Below are positions 9,584-21,200 of a DNA stretch of 64,000 nt, one piece after another. Location of the stretch: the NCBI GenBank assembly GCA_020024755.1, contig JAHHTH010000006.1:9624-73623 (forward strand). The letters are read 5' to 3'. Below the pieces are notes generated by a model. The model ran no database searches. It was given only the letters and a program-made list of their open reading frames with translations, and was not told where the DNA came from. Origin of the DNA: Mycoplasmataceae bacterium (GTDB taxonomy: Bacteria; Bacillota_I; Bacilli_A; Mycoplasmatales; Mycoplasmoidaceae). How positions within the stretch are numbered: position 1 is the first letter of the stretch; every line of letters begins with the position of its first letter. The position numbers and the translations under genes were made by a program.

Positions 9584-11598
9584 TGGAAGATATTAAAAAA
9601 CAAATTGAAGCTTTAAAACAACAATTAAACCAATGAAATTATGAGTATTATGCACAAAACAATCCATCAGTAGATGATGCTGTTTATGATACTACAATGC
9701 AAAAATTAATTGCATTAGAAAAAGGTTATCCAGAATATAAAACACCAGACTCTCCAACCCAAAGAGTTGGTGGTTTTGTCAATGATAAATTTCAAAAGAT
9801 CAAACACTTCAATCCTATGCTTTCATTAGACAATATATTTGACTATGATGGCTTAGTAAAATTTGTTAATACGATTGATCAAGAATTAACTACAGATTAT
9901 GACTTTGTAGTAGAACCTAAGATTGACGGATTAAGTATTTCAGTTGTCTATGAAAATTGTAAATTAAAATATGCTGCTACTAGAGGAGATGGAGTAACAG
10001 GAGAAGATGTTACAGCTAATGTTCTAACCATCAAAGATATTCCATTATTTATTAGTGAAGAATATAAAGATCAAATAGTTGAAGTAAGAGGTGAAGTTTA
10101 TTTAGCTAAAGCTGATTTTGAAAAGATAAATAGTGAACTTGATAAAAAGTTTGCAAACTGTAGAAATGCAGCTGCTGGTACTTTAAGAAACCTAGACACA
10201 AGCATTACAGCAAAAAGAAACCTAAGAGCATTTATGTACTACATTCCAGAATCTAAGCAATTAGGTTTAAATACACAACAAGAATGTATTGATTGATTAC
10301 ATAAGAATAAGTTTGTTGTATCACCAATTATCAAACACAAAAAAACTGTTGATGATATATGAAACTACATCCAAGAAATTACATCAATCAGATCAACACT
10401 AGAATATGATATAGACGGTATTGTAATTAAACTAAACCAAATCAATCAATATGATAATGTAGGTTATACTAGTAAATTTCCAAAATGAGCTATTGCCTAC
10501 AAATTCCCTGCACAAATTGTTTCAACTAAATTATTAGATATTGATGTCAATGTTGGTAGAACAGGAAAGATAACTTATACAGCTAAATTAGAACCAGTTA
10601 GTCTAGACGGTTCTATCATCTCAGCAGCTACACTACATAACTATGATTTCATTACATCTAAAAACATTAAAATCAATGATTATGTCAAGATATATAAAGC
10701 AGGAGATGTCATTCCATATGTGTTTGATGTAGATAGTGATAAACCACAACAAGATTTAATTGAATTTAATAAACCAACCGAATGTCCTTCTTGTCATAGC
10801 AAATTAGTTAGTTATGAAGGTATAGTGGATTTATTCTGTACTAATGAAGAATGTCCAGAAAAGATTAAAAGAAACATCGAATACTTTGTAAGTAGAGATG
10901 TTATGAATATAGATGGTGTATCATATGCTATTATTGATAAACTATATCAAAACAATATCATTAAGTCTGAATGAGACTTATATGATATTGCTAAACATAA
11001 AGAAACCATCTTTAGTTTAAGATTAAATATTAAAGATAAGATGTTTAATAATATGTTAACTGCAATTGAAAAGTCTAAGTCTAATTCATTAGAAAGATTA
11101 ATATGTGCCCTAGCAATTAAAAATATTGGTATTAATACTGCAAAAATAATTGCTAAACATTTCAAAACCTACGAAAACTTTATGCAAGCTAGTTATGAAG
11201 AATTATTAACTATTAATATTATTGGTGAAAAGACTGCTAAAGAAATAGTAGAATTCTTTCATAGTGATAAAGCTAAAGAGATCTATGAAAGAATTAATAC
11301 AATAGGTTTAAATAAATCATATGTAGTAGAAGGTATGGATAATTATGAACATTATCTTAATATTGCTCAACAAGAATCTAACCAAAGATATTATAATAAG
11401 ACTATGGTGATTACTGGCACCTTCTCAATGAACAGAAACCAAATCAAACAAATCTTAGAAGATATTTACCACTGCAAGGTAACTAATTCAGTTACAAAGA
11501 ATACAGATTACTTGTTAGCTGGTGAAGATGGTGGAAGTAAATTAGATAAGGCCAAATCACTTAATGTTCCAATTATTAGTGAGGAGTTCTGAAAGTAA
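9583..11598 (+). CDS. ligA: NAD+-dependent DNA ligase LigA
   Basis: Seals nicks in duplex DNA using NAD+ in replication and repair. The 671-residue length is standard. Domains in order: Ia (NYEYYAQNNPSVDDAVYD), adenylation domain with the catalytic KIDG motif at Lys113, RGDGVTGEDVT, and EVRGEVYL, an OB fold, a four-Cys zinc finger (CPSC ... CTNEECPEK), helix-hairpin-helix repeats, and a C-terminal BRCT domain (MVITGTFSMNRNQIKQILE ... TDYLLAGEDGGSKLDKA). It starts inside the stop of the upstream membrane gene and is followed after 1 nt by another membrane gene, forming an apparent three-gene operon. Confidence 0.98.
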
Positions 11599-11599
11599 T

Positions 11600-12478
11600 A
11601 TGTCTACATCTGGTATTATTTTAATTATTTTCATGTTTGTGATGTTTACTATCTTATTTTGTTTTAAGAACAAATTAAGTTTTGATAAGAAATCATCAAG
11701 AATTATTTTAGATGTCTTTGCAGGATTATGCTTTATTTATTTTATTGCTGCAAGATGAGCTTGAAACATCAAAGATTGCTGCCAATATATTAATGGTACT
11801 AACTCATATTTAAGAGATATTTATTTGTCTAAATCACTATTATTAGATTTATGTCCAATGATGGCATTTCTCTTACCTCTATTTATTATTTTTGGAGGAA
11901 AGAAGAAAACATGAGCTAGATGTATAGCTCCAGTAGCTATTATTGGATCAGGTGTTACAATCTTTGGTGCATGTATCTTTGAAGATATTCCACCACAAAT
12001 CTTTTTAGAATATTTCTTTATTGGTATCAAACCTAACCGTATGTATTTTATGATGCACTTCTTATCTGCATTCTTAGCTGTATGAGTTATTATGTGTGGT
12101 AGCAGATATACATTTAAAGATGGCATAAGAACTTTTATGTTCTATTGTGTATGAATAATGTATTGTGTAGTATGTATGAGTTTATTAAAGATTGAATGAA
12201 ATGTAACTGGATTAGTTGCTAATGACTGAATATCAACTATGGGTGAATACCACAAGGTATATTTAATCTGAAGTCTTCCATTCCCATTCATTACTATCTT
12301 CTGATATACTATTGCATTATTAGTTAATGCATTTATCTGTATTTGTAAGAATATCAGCTTAAAGAAAGCACAATTAAAATCATTTAAAAATAAACCGTTT
12401 GTAAATAATAATAAAACGCCAATGAACTTTGTTAAAAATGAAGATATTGTAGCATCATATGAAGTAGTTAATAACTAG
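11600..12478 (+). CDS. YwaF-like (DUF5378-type) integral membrane protein
   Basis: A 292-residue protein with seven or so hydrophobic segments. LLLDLCPMMAFLLPLFIIFG, VTIFGACIFEDIP and FMMHFLSAFLAVW resemble the conserved Leu-Cys, core-helix and His-containing segments of the TIGR02206/YwaF membrane family. A comparable gene follows ligA in pneumoniae-type mycoplasmas, but this is from memory and not checked. The gene starts 1 nt after the ligA stop, so it is very likely co-transcribed. It converges on the ATPase gene at 12481 with only 2 nt between them. Function is unknown. Confidence 0.65.
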
Positions 12479-12480
12479 AC

Positions 12481-13752
12481 TTAAAAAGGCTTTAGAAGTG
12501 TATGAGGGATTATATATACTCCATCCTTTGTTTTAAATGTTCTTTCGCAATTAGTAATTACTGCTACAAATTCAGGATCTTTGTGTTTGCCTTCCATTTC
12601 TAATTTTTTAATATTAGTTAATAGCTTTGGAATTGCCTTTATTGATGCTTCTAAAGATAGTTTAATTTCTATAGCACATCATTTACCATTCTTAAGCTCA
12701 ATGATTGCATCTATTTCATCATCATTTTCATTTTTGTAATAGAATAATTCTCCATCTAAAGCTTGAGCATAAACTAAAAGGTCTTTCATTACTTGAGTTT
12801 CAAACAATATTCCGGTTGTATTTAAATCATTGTAACAATCTTGAACATTAGTCACATTCAATAACCTACAAATTATAGATGTGTCGCAAAAATATGTTTT
12901 AGGTTTATTCTTAAATCTATAAGTAGATCTTATATTAGAGTTTTTTCATACAGGTACATCAAATAGAGCGCAAATATCATACAATAGGCAAATATATTTA
13001 TCTAATGTCACTTTACTGACTATATTTTTTATATCATTAAGTATTGTAGATTTATTTATTGGTGCAGCACTAACTCTTGCAATAGAAGTTAAGATTTTTT
13101 TTAAATCTCGCTTGTCTATTGTTAAACCATAATACTTTAGGTCTTCAAGTCTAGGATTGGTTATAGATTCAATATAAGAGTTTACAGTTGCATCAGAAGA
13201 TTCAAAATTATTTGCAATTACATAAGGCCATCCACCTTTAATAAGTAATTTGTTAACATCATCAAAAGTAAATTTGGATTCTATAATTCTATCATTATAC
13301 TTTTTGTCAAATAAATCTCGTAAAGAAACATAATCGGAAATGTCATGTAGAATTTCTGCAAATGTTAATGTTTGAATGTACATCTTAAGGATTCTACCAG
13401 CACCTGAGTGAAGTATATCTTCAGAATTTTTTGGACTTGATGAGCCAGTTAATATGAATGATCCTGCCTGTTTATCAATTTCTTTGCTATCGATATCATA
13501 TCTTACTAAATCCCATATCTCTGGAATCCATTGTCATTCATCAATTAGTCTAGGAGTTTCGCCGTAAAGGATTAATGTTTTGCCTAATTGTGAAAATTGA
13601 TTTATTACTGTTCGATCAATTAGAATTTTAGAATTTGCAAACATTTGAGATAAAAATGTCTTACCTGAATATTTAGGTCCAGTTACTAAAACTGCACCAA
13701 TATGTTTCAAGTTATTTTCTAGTTGAATTTGAGCTATTCTTTTTATTACCAT
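12481..13752 (-). CDS. AAA (AAA_14) ATPase with C-terminal DUF4143 domain, copy A
   Basis: A 423-residue protein. The N-terminal P-loop is GPKYSGKT (about residues 25-32), followed by LIDEWQW (Walker B region) and FILTGSSS (sensor-like). The C-terminal part has the DUF4143 nuclease-like signature DEIDAIIELKNGKWCAIEIKLS (D/E ... E-x-K). Such ATPases are widespread in mobile and accessory regions; their role is not well established. The start ATG is supported by a TATAAT box ending 6 nt upstream, making a leaderless mRNA. Three tandem repeats follow just upstream. It diverges from a second, distantly related ATPase (13999-15390), with sequence too different for a recent duplication. Confidence 0.85.
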
Positions 13753-13758
13753 GTAAAT

Positions 13759-13764
13759 ATTATA
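13759..13764 (-). promoter_or_regulatory. -10 box of ATPase A, leaderless
   Basis: TATAAT on the minus strand with exactly 6 nt to the start codon. The tandem repeats at 13778-13845 occupy the -25 to -95 region. Confidence 0.6.
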
Positions 13765-13777
13765 TATTTAAATCTTT

Positions 13778-13845
13778 ATTCTATCCAAAAAAAGTAAATT
13801 ATTCTATCCAAAAAAAGTAAATAATTCTATCCAAAAAAAGTAAAA
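13778..13845 (-). repeat. Three 22 bp direct repeats at exact 23 bp period upstream of ATPase A
   Basis: Copies of ATTCTATCCAAAAAAAGTAA (plus AT/AA) start at 13778, 13801 and 13824 on the plus strand and are almost identical. They sit immediately upstream of the -10 box of the gene starting at 13752, where regulator-binding iterons would be expected. Confidence 0.85.
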
Positions 13846-13850
13846 TGGAT

Positions 13851-13966
13851 AAAATACACAAAAATTCCTACTTTTTATAATTAAAAATACACAAAAATAC
13901 CTAGTTTTTTAATAAAATACACAAAAATACCTAGTTTTTTATTAAGAAAATACACAAAAATACCTT
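13851..13966 (+). repeat. Four 30-33 bp direct repeats upstream of ATPase B
   Basis: Units AAAATACACAAAAATACCTA followed by GTTTTTTA begin at 13851, 13884, 13914 and 13947 (periods 33, 30, 33, about three helical turns). They differ in sequence from the repeats of ATPase A next to them, and end just before the start of the 13999 gene. Confidence 0.85.
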
Positions 13967-13998
13967 TTTAAGTTAAAATTATGTTAAAGGTAAAGAAA

Positions 13999-15390
13999 AT
14001 GGCTACATATAAGAGACTTTTTGAAGATGAAATTAATAGTTGATATCAATCTAATGCTAAAGAAGCACTAGTAGTTAAAGGTGCTCGTCAAGTAGGTAAA
14101 ACTACAGGAATAAAACATTGAGCAGAATCTAATAACATTAAATACCATTATATTAACTTTATTGAATTTGAAGAGTTAGCTGAAGACCTTTGCCATGTGG
14201 CATCTTATGAACAAGCAATTGAGAAGATTAATCTTAATTTCGAAATAAACCTAAATGATTATGATGTTTTATTTCTAGACGAAATTCAAATAAGATATGA
14301 CCTTTTATACCTTACTAGATTATTTAAAGACAAAAAAGTAAGATTAATTTGTTCTGGTAGTCTATTAGGTATGAGATTAGCTAAAGAAATAAATAGAACA
14401 GATGTTGGATCTAAAATATATCTACAAGTATATCCATTAGACTTTAAAGAGTTTCTAATTTGAACAAAACATGAAATGTTATTAGACGAAATTGATAGAG
14501 CATTTGAAAAGAAAGAACCTATTCAAACTATTGCTCACAAGAAGTTGTCAAAATTATTTCTTGATTATTTATATTTAGGTGGAATGCCAAGAGTAGTAGA
14601 AAATTATATTAATAATGATTACTTAATAGATGAAAGAGTAAATCAAATAAGAAAATCTATATTAGAGGATTATATTGAAGATAACCATAATGAAAAATAT
14701 ATTGGTTCTAAATTAAGAGATGAAGTAATAAATAGCATGAACTCAATATTTAGTTCTATGTCTAACTTCTTATTCTGTGAAAGCTCTAAAAAATTCTCAA
14801 TTGATAGTTTAGGAAAAAATATTAGATATAGAAATATAGAAAAACCTCTATATGCCCTAGTAAGTTCTAATATAGTAATTCCTTCTTACTTGATAGAACA
14901 TCCATCTTATCCATTATCAATACATAAATCAGAAACTTCATTCAAATTGTTCTATAGTGATGTTGGATTACTTGTAGCTAAACTTCAAATTACTAGATTA
15001 GAGTTAGATAAATGGTTTGAATCTAAAACATCTATTAGTGCACTTATGGGTGGTGTAATAGAAAACTATGTTGCAATCAATTTACAAAGAGAAGAATTAA
15101 ATTATTGAAAACAAACTATTAATGAAACTAAAGCTGATGGATCACTAAATAAAAAACCATCAACCTATGAAGTTGATTTTATAGTAAGTTCTCTAGAATC
15201 TGAAATTATTCCTATCGAAGTAAAATCAAGAACAAAACAAAGAACTAATGCTAAGTCATTAGATAAATATATTGAATTATATGATCCTAGCAAAGTAATT
15301 ATTTTGAGTCCAAGTAACTATCTAAACAAAGGAAAAGAATTACATATTCCTTTATATGCAGTTTATAAGTTAAGAGAATTAATTAAATAA
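13999..15390 (+). CDS. AAA (AAA_14) ATPase with C-terminal DUF4143 domain, copy B
   Basis: A 463-residue protein from ATG 13999, which is preceded by AAAGG at 8 nt. An in-frame ATG at 13981 would add six residues. The P-loop GARQVGKTT spans residues 28-36, Walker B is DVLFLDEIQ, and LICSGSLLG is the sensor 1 region. YLGGMPRVVENYI matches the linker seen in this family. The C-terminal DUF4143 part contains EVDFIV ... PIEVKS, a PD-(D/E)XK-like pattern. Tandem repeats lie upstream, and the gene converges on the HNH endonuclease with 5 nt between the stops. Probably accessory DNA; possibly defence or toxin-antitoxin-like, but this is not established. Confidence 0.85.
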
Positions 15391-15395
15391 TATAA

Positions 15396-16340
15396 CTAAT
15401 GATGAAATATCTTTTCATTGTGAAAAGTTAGATATTGATTAGCAGTTTTCATCTTTTTAAAATTTAATTTATAATCTTCCGATAATGTTTTAACTATTTC
15501 TAGTTTATGTTCGTGTTCAAGAGATCTTGAATAAATTACTTCTCAATTTTTATCAAAAGTAATTAAACATCTGTCAAACATTTTGTGGTGATTAGAACAC
15601 AATAAAATTCCGTTGTCTTCATCATATCTTTCAATATCATTAGCACATACTTTATAAGGTTTGATGTGAGCAGCTTCTAAAACACTTGGTACAGTTATAT
15701 TGCAAAGCATACATTTTTGATCTCTTTCACATATTTCTTTTCTAAAAATATGTTGATATTTTCTTTTTACTATTTCATCATCATTTATATTCATACCAGA
15801 TAACAATTGTTGTTTTAAATATTCTTTGTAATCTATTATTTCATTACATGATAGATTACTATAATCTGGTACACATTTCTTTAGATTTTTAATAGCCTCA
15901 TTGTATAGTACAGTTTTATAGTCTTCTAGTGTTTGTTCATCTCCATTTATATGAATGGTAATTGTTCTATCTTTTTTATTTGATTCTCATGTTCCTTCAG
16001 CCTTTATTTTACTAGCAGGCATATCGAAAATATTTTGCACTACTGATAGTCTTACTTCATGATTAAAACTTAGGAATCAATTACCCTTTCCTTTTGAATT
16101 TGAAAGTGCTTTAAATATTGTTTCTGAATTTGTTAATAAATCATAATACATTTTAGTGATAGGTGAATCGGCAGTAATCTTTATTGGATTATTAAATATC
16201 AAGTTAACATCATCAACACATTTGATAATGGAAATTATTAATATTGCTTTATATGGATACTTATAACCTTTAGCTTCGATTAAAGGAGCATTGTCATTTA
16301 ATGTTGATATTAAAGGTTGAATAATTTTCTTATTAATCAT
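15396..16340 (-). CDS. HNH endonuclease (restriction type)
   Basis: A 314-residue protein. The C-terminal third is an HNH domain: RDQKCMLC, EAAHIKPY, DNGILLCSNHHKMFD, with the two CxxC-like Cys pairs (CMLC, and LCSN) and catalytic His. The N-terminal 200 residues resemble the variable recognition domains of restriction-associated HNH proteins but carry no motif I can name. A TATAAT box (16349-16354) ends 8 nt before the ATG, and a perfect 16 bp palindrome abuts this box. The gene may supply the nuclease for the neighbouring PP-loop/helicase/DUF262 genes, since the DUF262 protein lacks its own HNH domain. This link is inferred from position. Confidence 0.85.
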
Positions 16341-16348
16341 ACCTAAAT

Positions 16349-16354
16349 ATTATA
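16349..16354 (-). promoter_or_regulatory. -10 box of the HNH gene
   Basis: TATAAT on the minus strand, ending 8 nt before the HNH start. It shares a base with the palindrome at 16354-16369. Confidence 0.6.
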
Positions 16355-16369
16355 CCAACTATAGTTGGT
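16354..16369. promoter_or_regulatory. Operator-like palindrome, HNH promoter copy
   Basis: ACCAACTATAGTTGGT is a perfect 16 bp dyad directly upstream of the -10 box of the HNH gene. The same core recurs at 16730-16746 and 18179-18195, both at promoters of the same locus. Confidence 0.7.
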
Positions 16370-16384
16370 GTTAATTAATAATTC

Positions 16385-16718
16385 CTAGAAGCGAATAATA
16401 TACTTAAAAAGCAAATCTTTTATCTTTGATTTATTAGCTATAAATAACTCATTATTATTCATAGCAAAATTTAAAGAAGAGAATAAATAGTTTATGGTAG
16501 GTTGTTTATATTTTTTATTTCCATCAGCATCTTTATATCCGTTAACTATTTGCTGATAGTATTTTTCATTAGATCATTGAAATATTTCAACTAATTCACT
16601 TATTGATATATTTAGTACATTTGTTCTTAATTCGATCAAAAATTCCCTTACATTTGGTGTAATTTCGTCAGAACTATCAAAAACGTGTTGGGGGGGGGGT
16701 AGTAAATTGTTTCATCAT
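16385..16718 (-). pseudogene. Phase-variable HTH-like regulator gene, currently out of frame
   Basis: A start ATG at 16718 (leaderless: TATAAT ends 6 nt upstream) leads into MMKQFTTPP, then a run of ten C (plus strand G10, 16690-16699). With ten C the frame stops after 23 codons. With nine (or twelve) it continues to the stop at 16385, giving about 110 residues. The downstream frame is clearly coding and contains ISISELVEIFQWSNEKYYQQ followed by IVNG, which looks like an XRE/Cro helix-turn-helix. I infer a controller protein whose expression is toggled by slippage at the C tract. Whether it binds the palindrome next to its own promoter is a guess. A sequencing error in the homopolymer is the main alternative. 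Confidence 0.6.
16690..16699. repeat. G10/C10 homopolymer tract
   Basis: Ten G on the plus strand in a genome where G runs above four are very rare. It lies seven codons inside the frame starting at 16718 and sets which frame is read downstream. Tracts of this kind are classic slipped-strand phase-variation sites in mycoplasmas. Confidence 0.85.
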
Positions 16719-16724
16719 ATTTAT

Positions 16725-16730
16725 ATTATA
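16725..16730 (-). promoter_or_regulatory. -10 box of the phase-variable ORF
   Basis: TATAAT on the minus strand with 6 nt to the ATG at 16718. The operator-like sequence CCAACTATAGTT is directly adjacent upstream. Confidence 0.6.
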
Positions 16731-16746
16731 AACTATAGTTGGTTGT
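16730..16746. promoter_or_regulatory. Operator-like site between divergent genes
   Basis: AAACTATAGTTGGTTGT matches 18179-18195 base for base over 17 nt and shares the 12 nt core ACTATAGTTGGT with the HNH palindrome. It lies between the phase-variable ORF (minus) and the PP-loop gene (plus), so one bound protein could control both. Confidence 0.65.
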
Positions 16747-16783
16747 AATGATCTTATTTATCTTCTAGAATCATAGGTTGTAT

Positions 16784-18187
16784 ATGAAGCCTAAAGATCT
16801 TGAAGAAATTGAAAATAGACGTTCACATTATTATGAGTTAGTGAAAGACATGCCATATAGAGAAAAAGTGAATTGAGCCAAAACTAGGATCAAAGAATTT
16901 TTTGTTGAATGTGAAAACAGAAAATTGGATGAAGTAACTATATCTTTTTCTGGAGGAAAAGATTCAACTGTATTGTTAGATTTAGTAAATCAAGTTCATA
17001 CTAAAATGAAATCTAATATTAAGATTACTCTAATTTATGCAACCGAAATTACTTTTCCATCTACATTAAAATTCATTAAGGAAACTAATAAAAGATATCA
17101 AAAATTAAATCCTTATATTAATGATGTACAAATAGCTTATCCTAAGAAGTCTTGAGTAGAAATATTATCTCAAGATGGATATCCAATTTATTCAAAGCAA
17201 ATATCAATGATGCTTAATCGAATTAAACATTGTAAAACTAAGAATTGCATCTCAAAATGATTCTTTGGTGTTGAACCAGAAATATCGAGTACAGCAAGAT
17301 ATAAATTATCAAAGAAAAGAATGTTTTTGATTGACGATAATATGATTAAAAAATGACCAGATATTAGTAAAGATAAAGAAATGAGTTCATACTTTGCTAA
17401 ATATAATGATTTCTATTTCTTTTCTGAGAAGTGTTGTGATTTTATAAAAGGTAATATCAAACATGATGAGAGACCATCTTTTATTGGTACTATGGCTGAA
17501 GAATCTGAACTTAGAAAGAAATCTTGAATCATTAAAGGTTGTAATATTTTTTCTAAAACAGCTATGAAATCTCGTCCATTATCTTTATGAACTGCAGACA
17601 ACATATGACAATATATTAAAGAAAATGATTTATTAATAAATGAAGCATATGGATATGATCCTAAAAAAAGTTTAGAAGATCAAAACTTAAGATTCACTAG
17701 ATTAGGCTGTACATCTTGTCCATATGGTGCACGTATGGAAGATAAGATTTTTCAAGTATACAATAAGAAAATTGAAGGTACAGAAAAGCCAAAAAAATTG
17801 AATAGATTTGAAGTTCTTTACAAAGACTATCCAAACTTATATAAATCTCAAGTTATTACTAATGGAATGTATAAGATTCTAATAGATATGGATATACAAA
17901 TTAGAAATGATGAATTATACATGAAGTTGTATGAGCTAAGACATAGAGATATTGACAACTGATATGATGATAATAACTTTAAGAAAAATATCATAAGTGT
18001 GATGTGTCAAGTTGAGAATTATAAGGACTATAAAGAAAAAGGAAAAGACTATACATGAGAGTATTCATTAAGTGATTTTCAGGATGCAATGAATTATTTT
18101 GGTTTAACTAAAACATCTTCCAAGGAAATACAAGAAATTCGAAAACAAGTTAAATTAGATTATTTTATCTTAAAAGATAAACTATAG
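16784..18187 (+). CDS. PAPS-reductase-family PP-loop protein (defence-associated)
   Basis: A 467-residue protein. The PP-loop ATP-pyrophosphatase motif SGGKDST is at residues 56-62. A second conserved region GCTSCPYGARMED (residues 308-320) carries paired cysteines, as in the phage and defence-associated branch of the phosphoadenosine phosphosulfate reductase family. Four TGA codons lie between these two. Mycoplasmas lack sulfate assimilation, so a metabolic role is unlikely. DndC of phosphorothioate systems and a protein of type 4 BREX belong to the same superfamily, so nucleic acid modification is plausible; cysteine desulfurase and DndD/E partners are not in this window. The stop codon overlaps the operator-like site upstream of the helicase gene. 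Confidence 0.75.
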
Positions 18188-18195
18188 TTGGTTGT
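18179..18195. promoter_or_regulatory. Operator-like site before the PLD-helicase gene
   Basis: Exact 17 nt copy of the site at 16730-16746, here overlapping the end of the PP-loop gene and lying about 20 nt upstream of the TACAAT box of the helicase gene. Confidence 0.65.
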
Positions 18196-18214
18196 CTCAG
18201 ATTTTCAAGATCAT

Positions 18215-18220
18215 TACAAT
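18215..18220 (+). promoter_or_regulatory. -10 box of the PLD-helicase gene
   Basis: TACAAT ends 7 nt before the GTG at 18228, the same spacing seen for other leaderless genes here. It supports the GTG start. Confidence 0.45.
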
Positions 18221-18227
18221 ATGAGTT

Positions 18228-21200
18228 GTGAGTAATAAGAATAATCCAAACATAATTGATAACAAAAATAATGACTTTAATGATTTGATTACATGTGCAC
18301 ATGATAAGCTAGGCAATATTAATAGCTTTGATATACTAACATGTTTTATTTCATTATTTGGAGCTAAACAAATATTCGACTCTCAATATATCAGCAAAAA
18401 TACAAAAATAAAGATTAAATATTCTCAGCTAATATCATCTATGGAATCATATGAATCAGCAAATGAATATCTAAAATACTTTTTAAGCGATTCTTTAGAC
18501 ATCCTAATTAACTATCACTATTACATTAACAATTTCAGAAACTTAGAAATTATCAAACTTGATAGTACTCAAAGTCTATATCATGGGAAAGTCTATAACA
18601 TCTCTAATAGTAATAAAGATAGTCTAACTATAATTGGTTCATCAAACTTAACTAAAACTGGTACTGCAAGAAATGATTATTTGCTAGATGGAGCAAAACC
18701 AAATGAAGTTAATTATGTGATAGATGATAAGAATAAAGAACTTTTTGAATATATAGACAATAATGTCAAAGATTATCATAATAGCTTATCTAGCCTTGAA
18801 GATATTCTTTCTAAATATACAAAAGTAGTGGAATTAGAAAGTGCCGATGATTTTGTAGATGATGTTTTGAAATATGTAGAAGGAGAAGTAATTAGTCTAG
18901 AAATTAGTAAATTTGTGGATGAGAGATGAAAAGATATTCTTAATGATTATCAAACCCAAACATTAAAGTCTATTCTACAAAACATGGAAGATTATGGTGG
19001 TGCTGTTCTTAACTATGACGTGGGATTAGGAAAAACCATTATTGGTGTAGCAGTAGCAGATTATTATGCAGCCAAAAACCTTTATCCTTTAGTAGTAACA
19101 CCTAAAAGATTAGCTGATGTATGAAAGAATTATGGGAAAGAAACTGTATACTCTCATGATATCTACCATACCTCTATGACATTAGAACAATATTTTAAGA
19201 AAAGAGGTTTAGAGTTCTACTACAATGAAGTTTCTAGTAATGTTAAGAGCTTTGGAGAAGTAAAAAATGAATCTTCGAGTGTATATATCATCGATGAAGC
19301 TCACAATTATAGAAATGATAATACTCAAAAAAGAAAAGATTTGTTGAAGTCAATCTATTTAAATAATTCATCAGATAAGGAAATTGAAAACTATCTTAAA
19401 AAAGATAAGACACTGGAAAGAGACAAGATAGTTGAACAAGAAAGAATAAGTAACAAGAAAGTATTATTAATTACTGCTACACCTTGTAATAATTCACTTG
19501 ATGATGTTAAGTTTTTACTAGATATACTTCCTATATCAAAGAAGTATGATAAAGAACTATATAAAACATATTTACAAAAATTAGATTTATTTACAACTCA
19601 AAAGAAAGATACTGATGAAACAAGAACATTCATTAGATACTTTTTCAATAGAATCAATAAAGAAAAGTGAAGATATGAAAAAGGTAAAGAAAGTTATTAT
19701 TTCCCAAAAAGAGCAAATATAGATAATCAAAATAAATTCCTATTGGATACTTCAGATTCTATTTGCGAGGAATTAATTAAAGAAAATGCAATTGATACTA
19801 ATTACTTTAAAGTCATTAATAACCAAAGAAAATTAATTAAAGCAAAAATCGATGAAATTGATAGTGAAATGTTATTAGCTGAAAGATCATCATCACTTCT
19901 GAAATATAATTTCTATTTCTCATTAGATTCATCTTTTAAATCATTTCTACAATCAGTGTTGAACAAAGTTGAAATAATAATGGCAGAAACAAACTTAAAT
20001 ATCGATTTAAGTAAGTACTATGCTGTAAATGGCATAGAAAAGAAAGAAATGGATTATGCTAATGCCATATATGATTCTGAAGAAACATTAGAAGATATTT
20101 TCACTGATGCAAACTTTGGTACTGTATCAAATGATGTAGAGCAAAAAGAAAACAATAATTTATCTGATAAGTTAATTGCTAACATCAACAAAAATATAGA
20201 CAAGGCACAAAAGTTATATAGTGAACTCCTTGAACTTGCTTACCAATCAATTATTGAATATGATGAATTTAAAACTAAAAATAAAGCAGACTATAAGTCA
20301 GACTATCTATTAAAAGTGATAAAGAGTCCTGAATTTGATCCTCTAGAAAAGAAGATAGTTTTTGTTAATAGACGTGCAACTCTTAATTCAGTATTTGAAT
20401 TCCTAACCACTAAAGGAATTAACTGTATAGCAATAGATGGAAATAACAACTTAGTAGTGTCTAATAATGGTAAGACCTATACATATTCTGGTAATAAATC
20501 TCAAGCTGCAACAATTGCTAAGAAACTGTTTGCTCCTATAGCTAATGAAAGCTTATCTGTAGATAACAAATTCTACTATGAACACAATAATAAAAATTTT
20601 GAAGTTTTAATAACTACTGATGTATTTGCTGAAGGACACAATATTCAAGATGCAACAATTGTTATTAATTATGATTTATCTTGAAACCCATGTTTCATGT
20701 TACAAAGAAATGGTCGTGTAGATAGATATAGAGACTACATAAATAAATATAGTGGACAAGATTTCTATAAGAGAGTTTATTGTTATAACTTCTTCATGTC
20801 AGATAGATCATATTATAAAGAAAACTCAGCAACCTTTATTGACCTATATGACCGGTTATATAAAAAGGTGAGTGAGTATGATATCTTAAACTCTGTATCA
20901 CTATGTGAATTATATAATGACTGGGCAAAGAATAAGCAACATATAGAAGACAAAGAAAAGCAAAATGAAGAAGACTTGAAAGCCCGTGAGGAATTAACTA
21001 ATAAGAACTTGATTAAAGATGAACTGTTTTCAAAGAAAGTTAATAATGAAGAAAGTTATATTTATAGAACTCAAAATATTAACTACAAGAAAAATGATGA
21101 ATTTATATGCTGCGATAAATCTATCATCATTAGCAAAGAGCAAGGTTCTAAAGATGGCGTTCTATTATGCTTCGAATTAAAAAATAGGAATAATAGCAAG

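Noticed and set aside
9583..11598. ligA as a broken pseudogene
   Set aside because: The breaks are TGA codons, read as Trp here; with table 4 the gene is intact and full length.
12481..15390. ATPases A and B as a recent tandem duplication
   Set aside because: Their sequences and repeat sets differ widely and they are divergently oriented; shared fold only.
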